Assembly (NCBI GenBank): GCA_964640085.1
Contig: CAZXFA010000008.1
Location: 23,727 to 87,726 of the forward strand
Origin: CAZXFA01 sp964640085
GTDB lineage: Bacteria; Actinomycetota; UBA4738; HRBIN12
DNA: 64,000 bases
Reading direction: 5' to 3'
The position numbers and the translations under genes were made by a program. Shown here in pieces: positions 10,780-18,758 of the stretch. Each line of letters opens with the position of its first letter. The stretch's first letter is position 1. A model generated the notes under the pieces. It was not told where the DNA came from. It saw only the letters and a program-made list of their open reading frames with translations, and searched no databases.

Positions 10780-11017
10780 TTCAGCCCGCCGTCACGCACC
10801 TGCCTTGCGATCTCAACCAGCAGCGCGGCCGCGCCGAGGCTCGTCGCGACTCGGTGGCGCGAGCGGTCGCGTGGCGGAACGGGCATCGTTCCCTCCTCGA
10901 CCGTCTCTTGCGCCGGCGCGCGCCGCTCGGCGACGTCACGGCCGAGGACCTGAGGCGCCCGACGGGTGAGGATGTCTTCCACGCGTTCCGGTTCTGAGGG
11001 GATCCGGAACGGTCGAC
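10780..11017. other. Intergenic region between convergent units, no convincing gene
   Basis: 238 bp between the reductase stop and the ABC operon stop. Short open frames exist on both strands (an Arg-rich one on each), but none has a plausible start plus family-like composition. No U-tract terminator seen. Confidence 0.5.
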
Positions 11018-11731
11018 TCAGTCTACCGTGAGCCGGTCGGCGACCTCGGCCGGCGTCCCCTGGGCCTCGACGCGGCCGTCGCGGAGAAGCACGACCCGGC
11101 TCGCGTAGCGCAGCGCCTCGGGGTTGTGGGTGGCCGCGAGCACGGCTCCGCTGCGCCGGATCACCTCCCACAGCGCGTCGAGGATCAGGTCGGCGTTCTC
11201 CGTGTCCACCTCGGCGATCGGCTCGTCGGCGAGGACCACCTCGGGCTCGACGATCAGGGCGCGGGCCACCGCCACCCGCTGCTGCTGTCCGGCGGAAAGC
11301 TCGAACGTGCGGTTGTCCAGCCGATCGGCCAGCCCGAGCCGACCGAGCCAGGCCTCGGCCCGCTCTCGCGCCTCGTGCAGGTCGGCGCCCGAGAGCCGCA
11401 GCGGGAGTTCCACGTTCTCGATCGCCGAGAGCGTCGGCAGCAATCCGAAGCTCTGGAACACGATCCCCATCCCTGTGCGGCGGAGCGCGATCTGCTCCAT
11501 CGGAGCGAGGTCGCGGACCCGTTGGCCCTTCCATCGCACCTCGCCCTCGTCCGGCGCGTCGAGCCCGGACAGCACGCCGAGGAACGTCGTCTTGCCCGAG
11601 CCCGAGGGGCCCATCAGCGCCACGAAGTCCTTCGGCCGCAGCTCGAGCGAGGCGCCCCTCACGGCCGTCACGCCCTGCGCGCCGCGGTAGGCGCGGACGA
11701 CGTCACGGGCCGAGAGCAGCGGCTCAGGCAA
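11018..11731 (-). CDS. ABC transporter ATP-binding protein (MacB/LolD type)
   Basis: A 237-residue ATPase with Walker A GPSGSGKTT (41-49), Q-loop in GIVFQSFGLLPTLSA, signature SAGQQQR, Walker B VVLADEP and a switch His in ATHNPE. The Q-loop to signature spacing and sequence fit the LolCDE/MacB group, which drives mechanotransmission rather than bulk transport. The signature is SAGQQ in place of SGGQQ, and Walker B is followed by IAEVD instead of TGNLD. It is the last gene of a leftward three-gene operon and overlaps the preceding ATPase by 8 bp. Two ATPase genes for one permease implies a heterodimeric motor. Confidence 0.92.
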   Translation of the reverse strand: MPEPLLSARDVVRAYRGAQGVTAVRGASLELRPKDFVALMGPSGSGKTTFLGVLSGLDAPDEGEVRWKGQRVRDLAPMEQIALRRTGMGIVFQSFGLLPTLSAIENVELPLRLSGADLHEARERAEAWLGRLGLADRLDNRTFELSAGQQQRVAVARALIVEPEVVLADEPIAEVDTENADLILDALWEVIRRSGAVLAATHNPEALRYASRVVLLRDGRVEAQGTPAEVADRLTVD

Positions 11732-12647
11732 GGGTCCCTCCCCCCTCGCCCCGTCGGCGGATCCGCACCTCGCCGTCCCGGACCTCGACCTCCAGATCCA
11801 TCCCGGCCAGCGCGTCGATCGCCTGCTCCGGCAGCCGGAGGCGCCCGTCGCCCGCCATCGGCTCCATCGGTGTGCCCTCCACCACCAGCCGGCCGTCCCG
11901 CAGGCGCAGCCGACGCGAGGCGTGCCGTGCCGCGAGGAGGTCGTGGGTCACCATCACGACCGTGACGCCGAACTCGCGGTTCACGCCGGTGAAGGCGTCG
12001 AGGACCATCGCGGCCGATGCGCTGTCGAGCTCGGCGGTCGGTTCGTCCGCCAGGATGACCTGCGGGACGTTCGCCAGGGCGACGGCCACGGCCACGCGTT
12101 GCTGTTCCCCTCCCGACAGCATCCCGGGACGGTGCTTCGCCCGGTGGGCCAGCCCGACCACCTCGAGCAGCTCCATCGGCGTGCGGGCCGAGGCGGGGAC
12201 CCGGATCCCGCGAGCGGCCGCGGGCAGTCGCACGTTCTCGACCACGGTGAGGTAGGGGACCAGGTTCCTCGCCGTGCCCTGCCACACGAACCCGACCCGG
12301 TCACGCCGGTACTCGGTGAGCTCGTCCTCGGGCATCCGCCCGAGATCCTGCCCCTGCACCTCGACGGTCCCCGCGGTGGCGCGGTCGAGGCCGCCGATCA
12401 GGTTCAGGATCGTCGACTTCCCCGAGCCGGAGGGGCCCACGATCGCGAGGAACTCACCCTCGTGCACGTCGAAGTCCACACCGGCCAGGGCGACCACCCC
12501 GGTGTCGGCGATCCGGTAGATCCGATACACGTGGCGGAACCGCGCGAGCGCTTCCCGGAACGCCCCGGGCCGCAGCTCGTCCATCGTCACGCCGCCCCCC
12601 CGCAGCTCGCCCGTGGTCCGTCCCCCGCCCCGCAGCTCGTCCCTCAT
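11724..12647 (-). CDS. ABC transporter ATP-binding protein (MacB/LolD type), second subunit
   Basis: About 286-307 residues with Walker A GPSGSGKST, signature LSGGEQQR, Walker B VILADEPTAELD and H-loop VTHD, all canonical. After the ATPase core there is a ~50-residue C-terminal extension (AIDALAGMDLEVEVRDGEVRI) not usual in LolD. The N-terminus before MDELRPG is a low-complexity stretch of three related DELRGGG/GELRGGG/DELRPGA units, so the true start is probably the internal ATG at 12584 and the rest an untranslated repeat. It overlaps the upstream permease stop by 4 bp. Confidence 0.88.
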   Translation of the reverse strand: MRDELRGGGRTTGELRGGGVTMDELRPGAFREALARFRHVYRIYRIADTGVVALAGVDFDVHEGEFLAIVGPSGSGKSTILNLIGGLDRATAGTVEVQGQDLGRMPEDELTEYRRDRVGFVWQGTARNLVPYLTVVENVRLPAAARGIRVPASARTPMELLEVVGLAHRAKHRPGMLSGGEQQRVAVAVALANVPQVILADEPTAELDSASAAMVLDAFTGVNREFGVTVVMVTHDLLAARHASRRLRLRDGRLVVEGTPMEPMAGDGRLRLPEQAIDALAGMDLEVEVRDGEVRIRRRGEGGGTLA

Positions 12648-15600
12648 TCGGCCTCACCTCGGAGCACGGAGGTCACGGAGGCTCGCAGCAGCGACCGGAG
12701 CGCCGCGAGCAGCCCCACCGCCGTGGCAGCCACGACCGCCACCAGCGCCACACCGAGCGAGAGCCAATCGATCCGGAGCACCGGCTCGGGGAAGGCCGTG
12801 CCGATCGACCGGCCCACGTAGGGCATCACCAGACGGAGGATCCCGAACCCCAGACCGGCCCCGGCGAGGATCGCGAACGCGATCATCGCGCCCTGTTCCA
12901 GCAGCAGGACGCGTGTGATCTGCCGTGGCTCGGCCCCCATCGCGCGGAGCGACGCGAACTCGAACTCGCGACGACGCTGCGCGAAGTACAGCCCTACCCC
13001 GACGCCGATCACCACCAGGCCGAGTCCCCCGGCCGCCGCGGCGAAGTTCATCCCGACCGCGAGGCTCTGAGGGAGCTGGGCGAGCGCTCCCTCGATCGGC
13101 CCGGCCGATCGTGTCTGGCCGATCAGGAACCCCGATCGCTCGAGCGCCGGGCGCGGGTCCGAACCCATCGCCCACACCTCGTTCAGCGACAGCCCGGCCT
13201 CGGGGACCCGGAGGGCCGCGGCGAGCAGACCCCGGGTCGAGGTCACCAGGAAGTCTCCGGGGATCGAGGGGAAGTGATCGGCGATCGCGATCCCGCGGAA
13301 CGTGAGCCGCTGGCCGCCGAGCGTGAGCTCGAAGACCGATCCGAGGGAACGTGCGACCTCCGGCGAGACCAGGGCGGGCAGAGGTGTCATCGGCGGGGCG
13401 ACCCCGCCGACGATGTGCCCGGCGCCGGGCTCGATCCGCAGGCGGACGCCGTCGGCCCTCGGGGTCACCTCACCGTCACTCCCGCGCCACGTCATTGGCT
13501 CCCACGCGGCGAGCGCCAGCGGCTCGGTCCCCACGGTGGGGGAGGCGAGATCCAGCTCGAGATGCTCCGGCAGTGGTCCCACACCCTCCTGGCGGACCGA
13601 CAGGGACAGGATCGTCGCGGCTCCGGGGAGCTCCAGCGTGAGGCTCGAGGGGCCTGGAGGCAGCTCCGGGCCCACGGCTTCCAGGACCTCGTCCGCTCTC
13701 GTGGCGTACGCCACCACGATCCGCAGGCCTGCCGCTCCCTCGTCCGCGGTCACCTGGGCGGTGAAGGTCCCGCCGCTCACCGGCGCTCCGATGTCTTCGG
13801 TGCGGAGCGCTGGGAGCCACTCCTCGATCGGGACCCTCGAGTAGTCCTCGCGCCACCATCCGCCCTCCTCGAAGGTCGCCGGGTCGATCGCGAGCGCGCT
13901 CGGCGTGAGGAGGAACGTCCCGCGTTCCGCGAAGGAGGGCTCGGTCCGGACCACCGGCGTGGCGTTGGCGGGCACGTCGTCGAGCACGGCGAGGGGCTGC
14001 TCGGGCAGGGCGATCTGGACGTTCCAGTCGGCGCCGACCTGCTGGTGGGCGCTGTCCGCGTGGCTGCCGAGCACGATGGCCCGGTAGGAGGTGGAGACCA
14101 CCAGGAGACCCACGGAGAGCACCAGCAGCAGCGAGATCGCGAAGCTCGTGCCCGGGGAGCGACCCATGCGCCGGGCCGCGAGGTAGAGGGGGAGCCGTCG
14201 GGTCCGGCCGACGCGCCGATCGAACCGCCGGAGCACGAACAGCAGCAGCCGCAGCGCGAGGAAGGAGAGCGTGAAGATGATCAGGGTCGGCGTGAGGAGT
14301 ACCAGGGGGTCCAGCGACCCGCGCTGGAGCGACGAGCGGACCTCGCTGCCCCGGAGCTGCAGGAACGCGAAGACGGCCACCGGGGCAACGAACAGCTCCA
14401 CCGGGACGCGGGCGAGAAGCGGACGATCCTCACGGGAGACCAGCCGTCGCTCCTCCAGGATCGTCCGCCGGACGTGGGGGATCGAGAGCAGGAGCAGCGC
14501 CCCGGCGCCCAGCGCGGCCCCGACGATGCCGAGCGTCTGGGCCGTGCGGCTCAGGCCGATGGGGAACAGGACGCCGGGCAGCGAGGGGCCGTTCGAGTTC
14601 GAGGCGAGCAGGGCCAGCCCGAGCCCCAGGAGCAGGCCGAGCGGGAACGCCACGAGCGCGGCCATCGTGGCCTGGATCGCCTGGCCGGTCAGGAGCTTGC
14701 CGCGCGAGAACCCGCGCGAGCGCAGGACCGCCAGCTCGAAGGACTGCCGGGACAGGACCAGGGACCCGACGCCCGCCAGCACCGCGAGGGTCACGGCCCC
14801 GATCTGGAAGACGACCAGGTAAATCGGCACCCGCAGGTCGGCCACGCGCTGGCGGACGAGCTCCATCATCGTCGGGATCCCGGTGGTGGTGCGCAGCGCC
14901 GCCAACCCCGGGTCGTCCGCTCGGAGGGTCCGGTCGGCGCGGGCGACGGCACCGGGCAGTCGGCTCGCCTCCTCGAACCGCAGCCCGGCGTAGTCCACGT
15001 AGCCGTCCCAGACGAACTCGGTGGTCACATGGAGCGCCGGGATCGCCGCCAGGTACCCGGCGCGGTCCATGAACGCCGGGGGGAGATCGGTCGAATCCGG
15101 CGGCGGGAACGGCGACGCGTCCCCGTACCAGAACGCGGTCTCACGGTCCGCGGGCGGGTACGTGGCGATCACCCGGACACGGGCCTGAAGGTCGGTCGGG
15201 CCGAGCGCGGTGAGTTCGTCCCCCGCCTCGACGCCGAGCAACCGAGCGACCGCGGCCGGCAGGGCGATCTGACCGGGACCCGTGGGCGGGGACCCTTCCA
15301 GCGCGAGGCGGTCGGCGGCCCCGTCCCGGAACGCGACCGTCACCGAGAGCGGTTCCCCGCCGGACGTCTGGAGACGGATCGTCCCCCGACCCTGCCGGAT
15401 CAGCCGCGCGAGGGGCAGGCGCTCGGTCGCCGCGGCCATCCGGGCGTCGACCGCCTCGAAGGCGAACCCGGCGTCGCCGTACACGGCGAACCGGACGTTC
15501 TTGACGGTGATGGCGGCCGTGTGGACCTCCGAGGACAGGATGGCCTCGCGGGCCGAATCCGCGTAGATCGGCCCGGCCACCAACACCCCGATCGTGAACC

Positions 15601-15676
15601 CGAGGGTGGCGACGATCGCCAGACCCAGCAGGCGCTGGGCCAGGAACCGCTTCAGCAGGAACAGCAGCGTGGCCAT
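12644..15676 (-). CDS. Large FtsX-like ABC transporter permease
   Basis: A ~1010-residue permease with the FtsX/MacB architecture duplicated: TM1 near residue 10-40 (LAIVATLGFTIGVLVAG), a large extracytoplasmic domain, three helices around 320-440, another helix plus a long extracellular domain from 520 to 870, and a final trio of helices ending in TAVGLLAALRSLL. The last FtsX motif is FASLRAMGAEPRQI. Such proteins work with paired ATPases in efflux, lipoprotein release or envelope remodelling. The ATG at 15676 (MATLLFLLKRF) is chosen because it starts at TM1; the frame is open 30 codons further. It diverges from the aminotransferase gene. Confidence 0.85.
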   Translation of the reverse strand: MATLLFLLKRFLAQRLLGLAIVATLGFTIGVLVAGPIYADSAREAILSSEVHTAAITVKNVRFAVYGDAGFAFEAVDARMAAATERLPLARLIRQGRGTIRLQTSGGEPLSVTVAFRDGAADRLALEGSPPTGPGQIALPAAVARLLGVEAGDELTALGPTDLQARVRVIATYPPADRETAFWYGDASPFPPPDSTDLPPAFMDRAGYLAAIPALHVTTEFVWDGYVDYAGLRFEEASRLPGAVARADRTLRADDPGLAALRTTTGIPTMMELVRQRVADLRVPIYLVVFQIGAVTLAVLAGVGSLVLSRQSFELAVLRSRGFSRGKLLTGQAIQATMAALVAFPLGLLLGLGLALLASNSNGPSLPGVLFPIGLSRTAQTLGIVGAALGAGALLLLSIPHVRRTILEERRLVSREDRPLLARVPVELFVAPVAVFAFLQLRGSEVRSSLQRGSLDPLVLLTPTLIIFTLSFLALRLLLFVLRRFDRRVGRTRRLPLYLAARRMGRSPGTSFAISLLLVLSVGLLVVSTSYRAIVLGSHADSAHQQVGADWNVQIALPEQPLAVLDDVPANATPVVRTEPSFAERGTFLLTPSALAIDPATFEEGGWWREDYSRVPIEEWLPALRTEDIGAPVSGGTFTAQVTADEGAAGLRIVVAYATRADEVLEAVGPELPPGPSSLTLELPGAATILSLSVRQEGVGPLPEHLELDLASPTVGTEPLALAAWEPMTWRGSDGEVTPRADGVRLRIEPGAGHIVGGVAPPMTPLPALVSPEVARSLGSVFELTLGGQRLTFRGIAIADHFPSIPGDFLVTSTRGLLAAALRVPEAGLSLNEVWAMGSDPRPALERSGFLIGQTRSAGPIEGALAQLPQSLAVGMNFAAAAGGLGLVVIGVGVGLYFAQRRREFEFASLRAMGAEPRQITRVLLLEQGAMIAFAILAGAGLGFGILRLVMPYVGRSIGTAFPEPVLRIDWLSLGVALVAVVAATAVGLLAALRSLLRASVTSVLRGEAE

Positions 15677-15720
15677 GCGTGCGAACGCCGCCCACGGGCG
15701 GGGCGGCGGCCCCTCGATGA

Positions 15721-15726
15721 TACGCT
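15721..15726 (+). promoter_or_regulatory. -10 hexamer TACGCT for aminotransferase-serA
   Basis: TACGCT precedes the ATG at 15781 by 54 nt, with GGAGCGG as a Shine-Dalgarno 4 nt before the start. It lies inside the upstream-open frame of the divergent permease, supporting that gene's later start. Confidence 0.35.
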
Positions 15727-15780
15727 GAGCGGACCCCCGCGAGACGGGCCCGATCGCGTCTCGCACGACCGGAGCGGACC

Positions 15781-16935
15781 ATGGACAGACCGGAGATCAT
15801 CCTGGCCCCGGGGCCGACGCCGATCCCGCCGGAGGTCCTCCTCGCGCAGGGCGGTCCCCTCGTCTATCACCGCGGTCCGGGGTTCGGCGCCTTGATGCGG
15901 GGGATCGTCGAGCGGCTCGTGGAACTGTACCGGACCGAGCACGCGGACGTTCTGCTGATGACCTCGTCGGGGACCGGCGGCCTGGAGTCCGCGATCCAGA
16001 ACGTGCTCTCGCCCGGCGACGAGGTCTTCGTCCCCCTGGCGGGGTTCTTCGCGGAGCGCTGGAAGCAACTGGCCGAAGCGCACGGGTTGGTGGTGCGCTC
16101 GATCTCGTACGACTGGGGGCGTCGGGTCGTCCCCGAGGACGTGGCCGCGGCCCTGGCCGAGCATCCGGTCAAGGCCGTGCTCCTCACGCAGTCGGAGACC
16201 TCCACCGGGGTGATCCAACCGATCCCCGAGCTGGCGAATGTCGCCCGGAAGGCGGGCGCGCTCGTCCTGGTGGACGCGGTCTCCTCGCTCGGGGCCGTCC
16301 CGTTCGAGTTCGACGCTTGGGGGATCGACGTCGCCGTCGGCGGTTCGCAGAAGGCCCTGTCGGCGTCGCCGGGACTCGCGTTCGTCGCGGTCTCCGAGCG
16401 TGCGTGGGAGGCGCACCGAGACGCGAGGCTACCGCGCTACTACTTCGACTGGAGCGCGTACGAGCGCTTCGCCGAGCTGCCGCACCCCGAGAACCCCTGG
16501 ACCCCGGCGATCAGCGTGATGCAGGGGCTGCACGCGGCGCTGGAGCTCTACTTCCAGGACGGGATCGAGAAGGCTCTGGTCCGCCACGAGACGCTCTCGC
16601 GGGCGGTCAAGGAGGGCGTGCGGGCGCTCGGGCTGGATCTGTTCGGCGAGGGGCTCGAGCACAACTGGACCGTCACCGCGATCCGTGCTCCCGAAGGCCT
16701 GGACGCGGACACGATCTCGGGTCGGATCCGCGCGGACTTCGGCGTGGTCCTCGCGCCCGGTCAGGGTCCGCTCAAGGGAGCGGTGTTCCGGATCGGGCAC
16801 CTCGGCTACTTCAGCGAGCTCGACATCATCCGCGGCCTGGCCGCGCTCGAGATGACCCTGGAGCGGCTGGGTCATCCGGTCAAGCGGGGCGCGGCCGTCG
16901 CCGCGGCCGAAGGGGTTTTCCAGGGCGCGCCGTGA
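15781..16935 (+). CDS. Class V aminotransferase (serine-glyoxylate/serine-pyruvate type)
   Basis: A 384-residue PLP enzyme of the alanine-glyoxylate/serine-pyruvate group. It begins with ILAPGPTPIPPEVL, has the PLP phosphate site TSSGTGGLESA, Asp in LVDAVSSLGAVPFEFD, and the Schiff-base lysine in VGGSQKAL. Its stop overlaps the start of serA (GTGA), so the pair is likely a two-step unit. It probably acts as the phosphoserine or serine-forming transaminase in place of a standard SerC; that role is inferred from linkage. A reversible glyoxylate/hydroxypyruvate role is the alternative. Confidence 0.88.
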   Translation: MDRPEIILAPGPTPIPPEVLLAQGGPLVYHRGPGFGALMRGIVERLVELYRTEHADVLLMTSSGTGGLESAIQNVLSPGDEVFVPLAGFFAERWKQLAEAHGLVVRSISYDWGRRVVPEDVAAALAEHPVKAVLLTQSETSTGVIQPIPELANVARKAGALVLVDAVSSLGAVPFEFDAWGIDVAVGGSQKALSASPGLAFVAVSERAWEAHRDARLPRYYFDWSAYERFAELPHPENPWTPAISVMQGLHAALELYFQDGIEKALVRHETLSRAVKEGVRALGLDLFGEGLEHNWTVTAIRAPEGLDADTISGRIRADFGVVLAPGQGPLKGAVFRIGHLGYFSELDIIRGLAALEMTLERLGHPVKRGAAVAAAEGVFQGAP

Positions 16936-18518
16936 AGGTCCTGGTCACCGAGCCGCTCTCGGAGGCGGGCCTCGATCTCCTCCGCCGCGACTTCCAGGTC
17001 GACGTGCGGCCCGAGCTGGCGGCGGACGGGTTGGCCGAGGCGGTCGGACCGTACGACGCCCTGGTGGTCCGCTCCCAGACCCGCGTCTCGGCGGAGGTGA
17101 TCGCCGCCGGCGAGCACCTGAAGGTGATCGCCCGGGCGGGGATCGGCCTGGACAACGTGGACGTCGAGGCGGCCACGCGCCGCGGGGTGATGGTCGTCAA
17201 CGCCCCGCAGTCCAACATCGTCTCGGCGGCGGAGCACACTGTGGCGTTGCTCCTCGCCCAGGCCCGAGCGATCCCGACGGCGAACGCCGATCTCAAGGCC
17301 GGCCGCTGGGACCGGGGAGCCTACGCGGGGGTTGAGCTCCAGGGCAAGACCCTTGGGATCGTGGGGCTGGGTCGGGTGGGGGGGCTCGTGGCGCAGCGGT
17401 GCGCCGCCTTCGGGATGCGGGTGATCGCCTTCGATCCCTACGTGCCGAGGGAGCGCGCCAAAGAGATGGGAATCGAGCTGATGCCGACGCTCGAGGCGTT
17501 GCTCGTCCAGGCCGACTTCCTCTCGATCCATCTCCCACGGACCCCCGACACCGAGACCCTGATCGGGGAGCGCGAGCTCGCCCTGATGAAGGAGGGCGCC
17601 CGCCTGGTCAACACCGCGCGGGGCGGGATCGTGGACGAGGAGGCGCTGGCCAAGGCGATCGAGCAGGGTCACGTGGCCGGGGCCGCGCTCGACGTTTTCG
17701 CGCGGGAGCCGGCCACCTCCTCGCCGCTGTTCGCCCTCGACCGGGTGGTGGTGACGCCCCATCTCGGAGCCTCCACCGCGGAGGCGCAGGACAAGGCCGG
17801 AACCGCCGTCGCGGAGATGGTGCGACTGGCGCTGTCCGGCGAGTTCGTGCCGTACGCGGTCAACGTCTCCGCCGGAGCCGAGGTCCCCGAGCTGATCCGG
17901 CCGTACCTGTCCCTCGCCCATAAGCTCGGGGCGCTCGTCACCGGGCTGGCACGGGGCGCGGTTCGAGCGATCGAATGCCAGTACCTCGGACGGATCGGAG
18001 AGTCGGACACGCGCGTGCTGACGCTCGCGGTCCTGCGCGGCGCACTCTCGGACGTGGTCCACGAGCCCGTCTCGTTCGTGAACGCCCCCATCATCGCGCG
18101 AGAACGAGGGATCGCGGTGAGCGAGATGCGCTCCTCGGTCTCCACCGACTACGTGAACCTGGTCAGCGTGCGAGCCGAGACCGACGACGGACCGGTGTCG
18201 GTTGCCGGCACCCTCTCGGGGAAGCGGAACGCCGAGCGCATCACCCAGGTCAACGAGTACGACATCGAGATGGCCCCCGCGCGCCACATGCTGTTCTTCA
18301 CCTACGAGGACCGACCCGGCGTGATCGGGAAGGTGGGCACGATCCTGGGTGAGCATCTGATCAACATCGCGACGATGGATGTGGGTCGACCGACCCGAGG
18401 CGGCACCGCGCTGATGGGGCTCACGCTCGACTCGGCGGTCCCGCCCGAGGTAGCCGACGAGATCGCCGGGGTGATCGAGGCGGCCGAGCCGCCGATCGTC
18501 CTGCTGGTCCCCGGTTGA
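16932..18518 (+). CDS. serA: D-3-phosphoglycerate dehydrogenase
   Basis: A 528-residue long-form SerA, first step of serine synthesis. Order: substrate domain, NAD-binding domain with GIVGLGRVGGLVAQ near 140-155, catalytic ARGGIVDEEAL and the PHLGASTAEAQ histidine block, then the ASB (allosteric substrate binding) domain, then a C-terminal ACT domain starting HMLFFTYEDRPGVIGKVG near residue 455. The ACT domain usually confers serine feedback. The GTG start overlaps the upstream aminotransferase stop. Confidence 0.95.
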   Translation: MKVLVTEPLSEAGLDLLRRDFQVDVRPELAADGLAEAVGPYDALVVRSQTRVSAEVIAAGEHLKVIARAGIGLDNVDVEAATRRGVMVVNAPQSNIVSAAEHTVALLLAQARAIPTANADLKAGRWDRGAYAGVELQGKTLGIVGLGRVGGLVAQRCAAFGMRVIAFDPYVPRERAKEMGIELMPTLEALLVQADFLSIHLPRTPDTETLIGERELALMKEGARLVNTARGGIVDEEALAKAIEQGHVAGAALDVFAREPATSSPLFALDRVVVTPHLGASTAEAQDKAGTAVAEMVRLALSGEFVPYAVNVSAGAEVPELIRPYLSLAHKLGALVTGLARGAVRAIECQYLGRIGESDTRVLTLAVLRGALSDVVHEPVSFVNAPIIARERGIAVSEMRSSVSTDYVNLVSVRAETDDGPVSVAGTLSGKRNAERITQVNEYDIEMAPARHMLFFTYEDRPGVIGKVGTILGEHLINIATMDVGRPTRGGTALMGLTLDSAVPPEVADEIAGVIEAAEPPIVLLVPG

Positions 18519-18553
18519 GTCCCGGCCCGCTCGCCGGGCGACGGACATCCGAC

Positions 18554-18567
18554 GTGACGAACGTCAC
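18554..18567. promoter_or_regulatory. CRP/FNR-like palindrome GTGA-N6-TCAC
   Basis: A perfect GTGACGAACGTCAC palindrome, the half-site spacing used by CRP/FNR regulators. It is centred about 45 bp before the TACACT hexamer at 18603. An adjoining inverted repeat, CACACC (18565-18570) and GGTGTG (18580-18585), overlaps it by 3 bp and could be a second operator. Confidence 0.4.
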
Positions 18568-18602
18568 ACCTGGAGCCCTGGTGTGCAAGGGGTTCGCGCT
18601 GC

Positions 18603-18608
18603 TACACT
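18603..18608 (+). promoter_or_regulatory. -10 hexamer TACACT for the exporter leader
   Basis: TACACT lies 9 nt before the ATG of the short leader frame at 18618 and about 150 nt before the exporter start, so the exporter mRNA would begin with that small frame. Confidence 0.45.
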
Positions 18609-18617
18609 CGGCCGGTC

Positions 18618-18683
18618 ATGAGGCGACTCCAGGTGATCGCGGGGAGCCGGAAGGGCTCGGTGCCCTTCCCGTTCACGGCCTGA
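18618..18683 (+). CDS. Possible 21-aa leader peptide upstream of the MFS exporter
   Basis: ATG-to-TGA frame encoding MRRLQVIAGSRKGSVPFPFT plus one residue. It starts 9 nt after a TACACT hexamer, so it would be read from a leaderless mRNA. Its second half encodes an 8-bp hairpin stem (18649-18669), so ribosome position on this frame would decide whether the hairpin forms. No homology is claimed; the resemblance of the first residues to RsmD is taken as chance. Confidence 0.3.
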   Translation: MRRLQVIAGSRKGSVPFPFTA

Positions 18684-18709
18684 CGGCCGCGCCCGCCGCC
18701 CGGCGGGCG
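18649..18709 (+). promoter_or_regulatory. Two consecutive hairpins in the exporter leader
   Basis: Stem 1: GGAAGGGC (18649-18656) pairs perfectly with GCCCTTCC (18662-18669), loop TCGGT. Stem 2: CGCCCGCC (18690-18697) pairs with GGCGGGCG (18702-18709), loop GCCC. Neither has a U-tract. Stem 1 is inside and stem 2 just after the short frame, before the exporter's Shine-Dalgarno (AGGAG, 18747-18751). Confidence 0.5.
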
Positions 18710-18758
18710 ACCTCCCGATCGCCGTCGCTCGGTCCACCCCAAGCCCAGGAGTCGTCCG

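Noticed and set aside
13274..15895. 873-residue frame opposite the large permease
   Set aside because: Low-complexity shadow with no motif; the minus-strand permease has TM helices and FtsX features.
18618..18683. Similarity of MRRLQVIAGSRKG to RsmD N-termini
   Set aside because: Only a few residues and it stops after 21 codons; kept as a leader candidate, not a methyltransferase.
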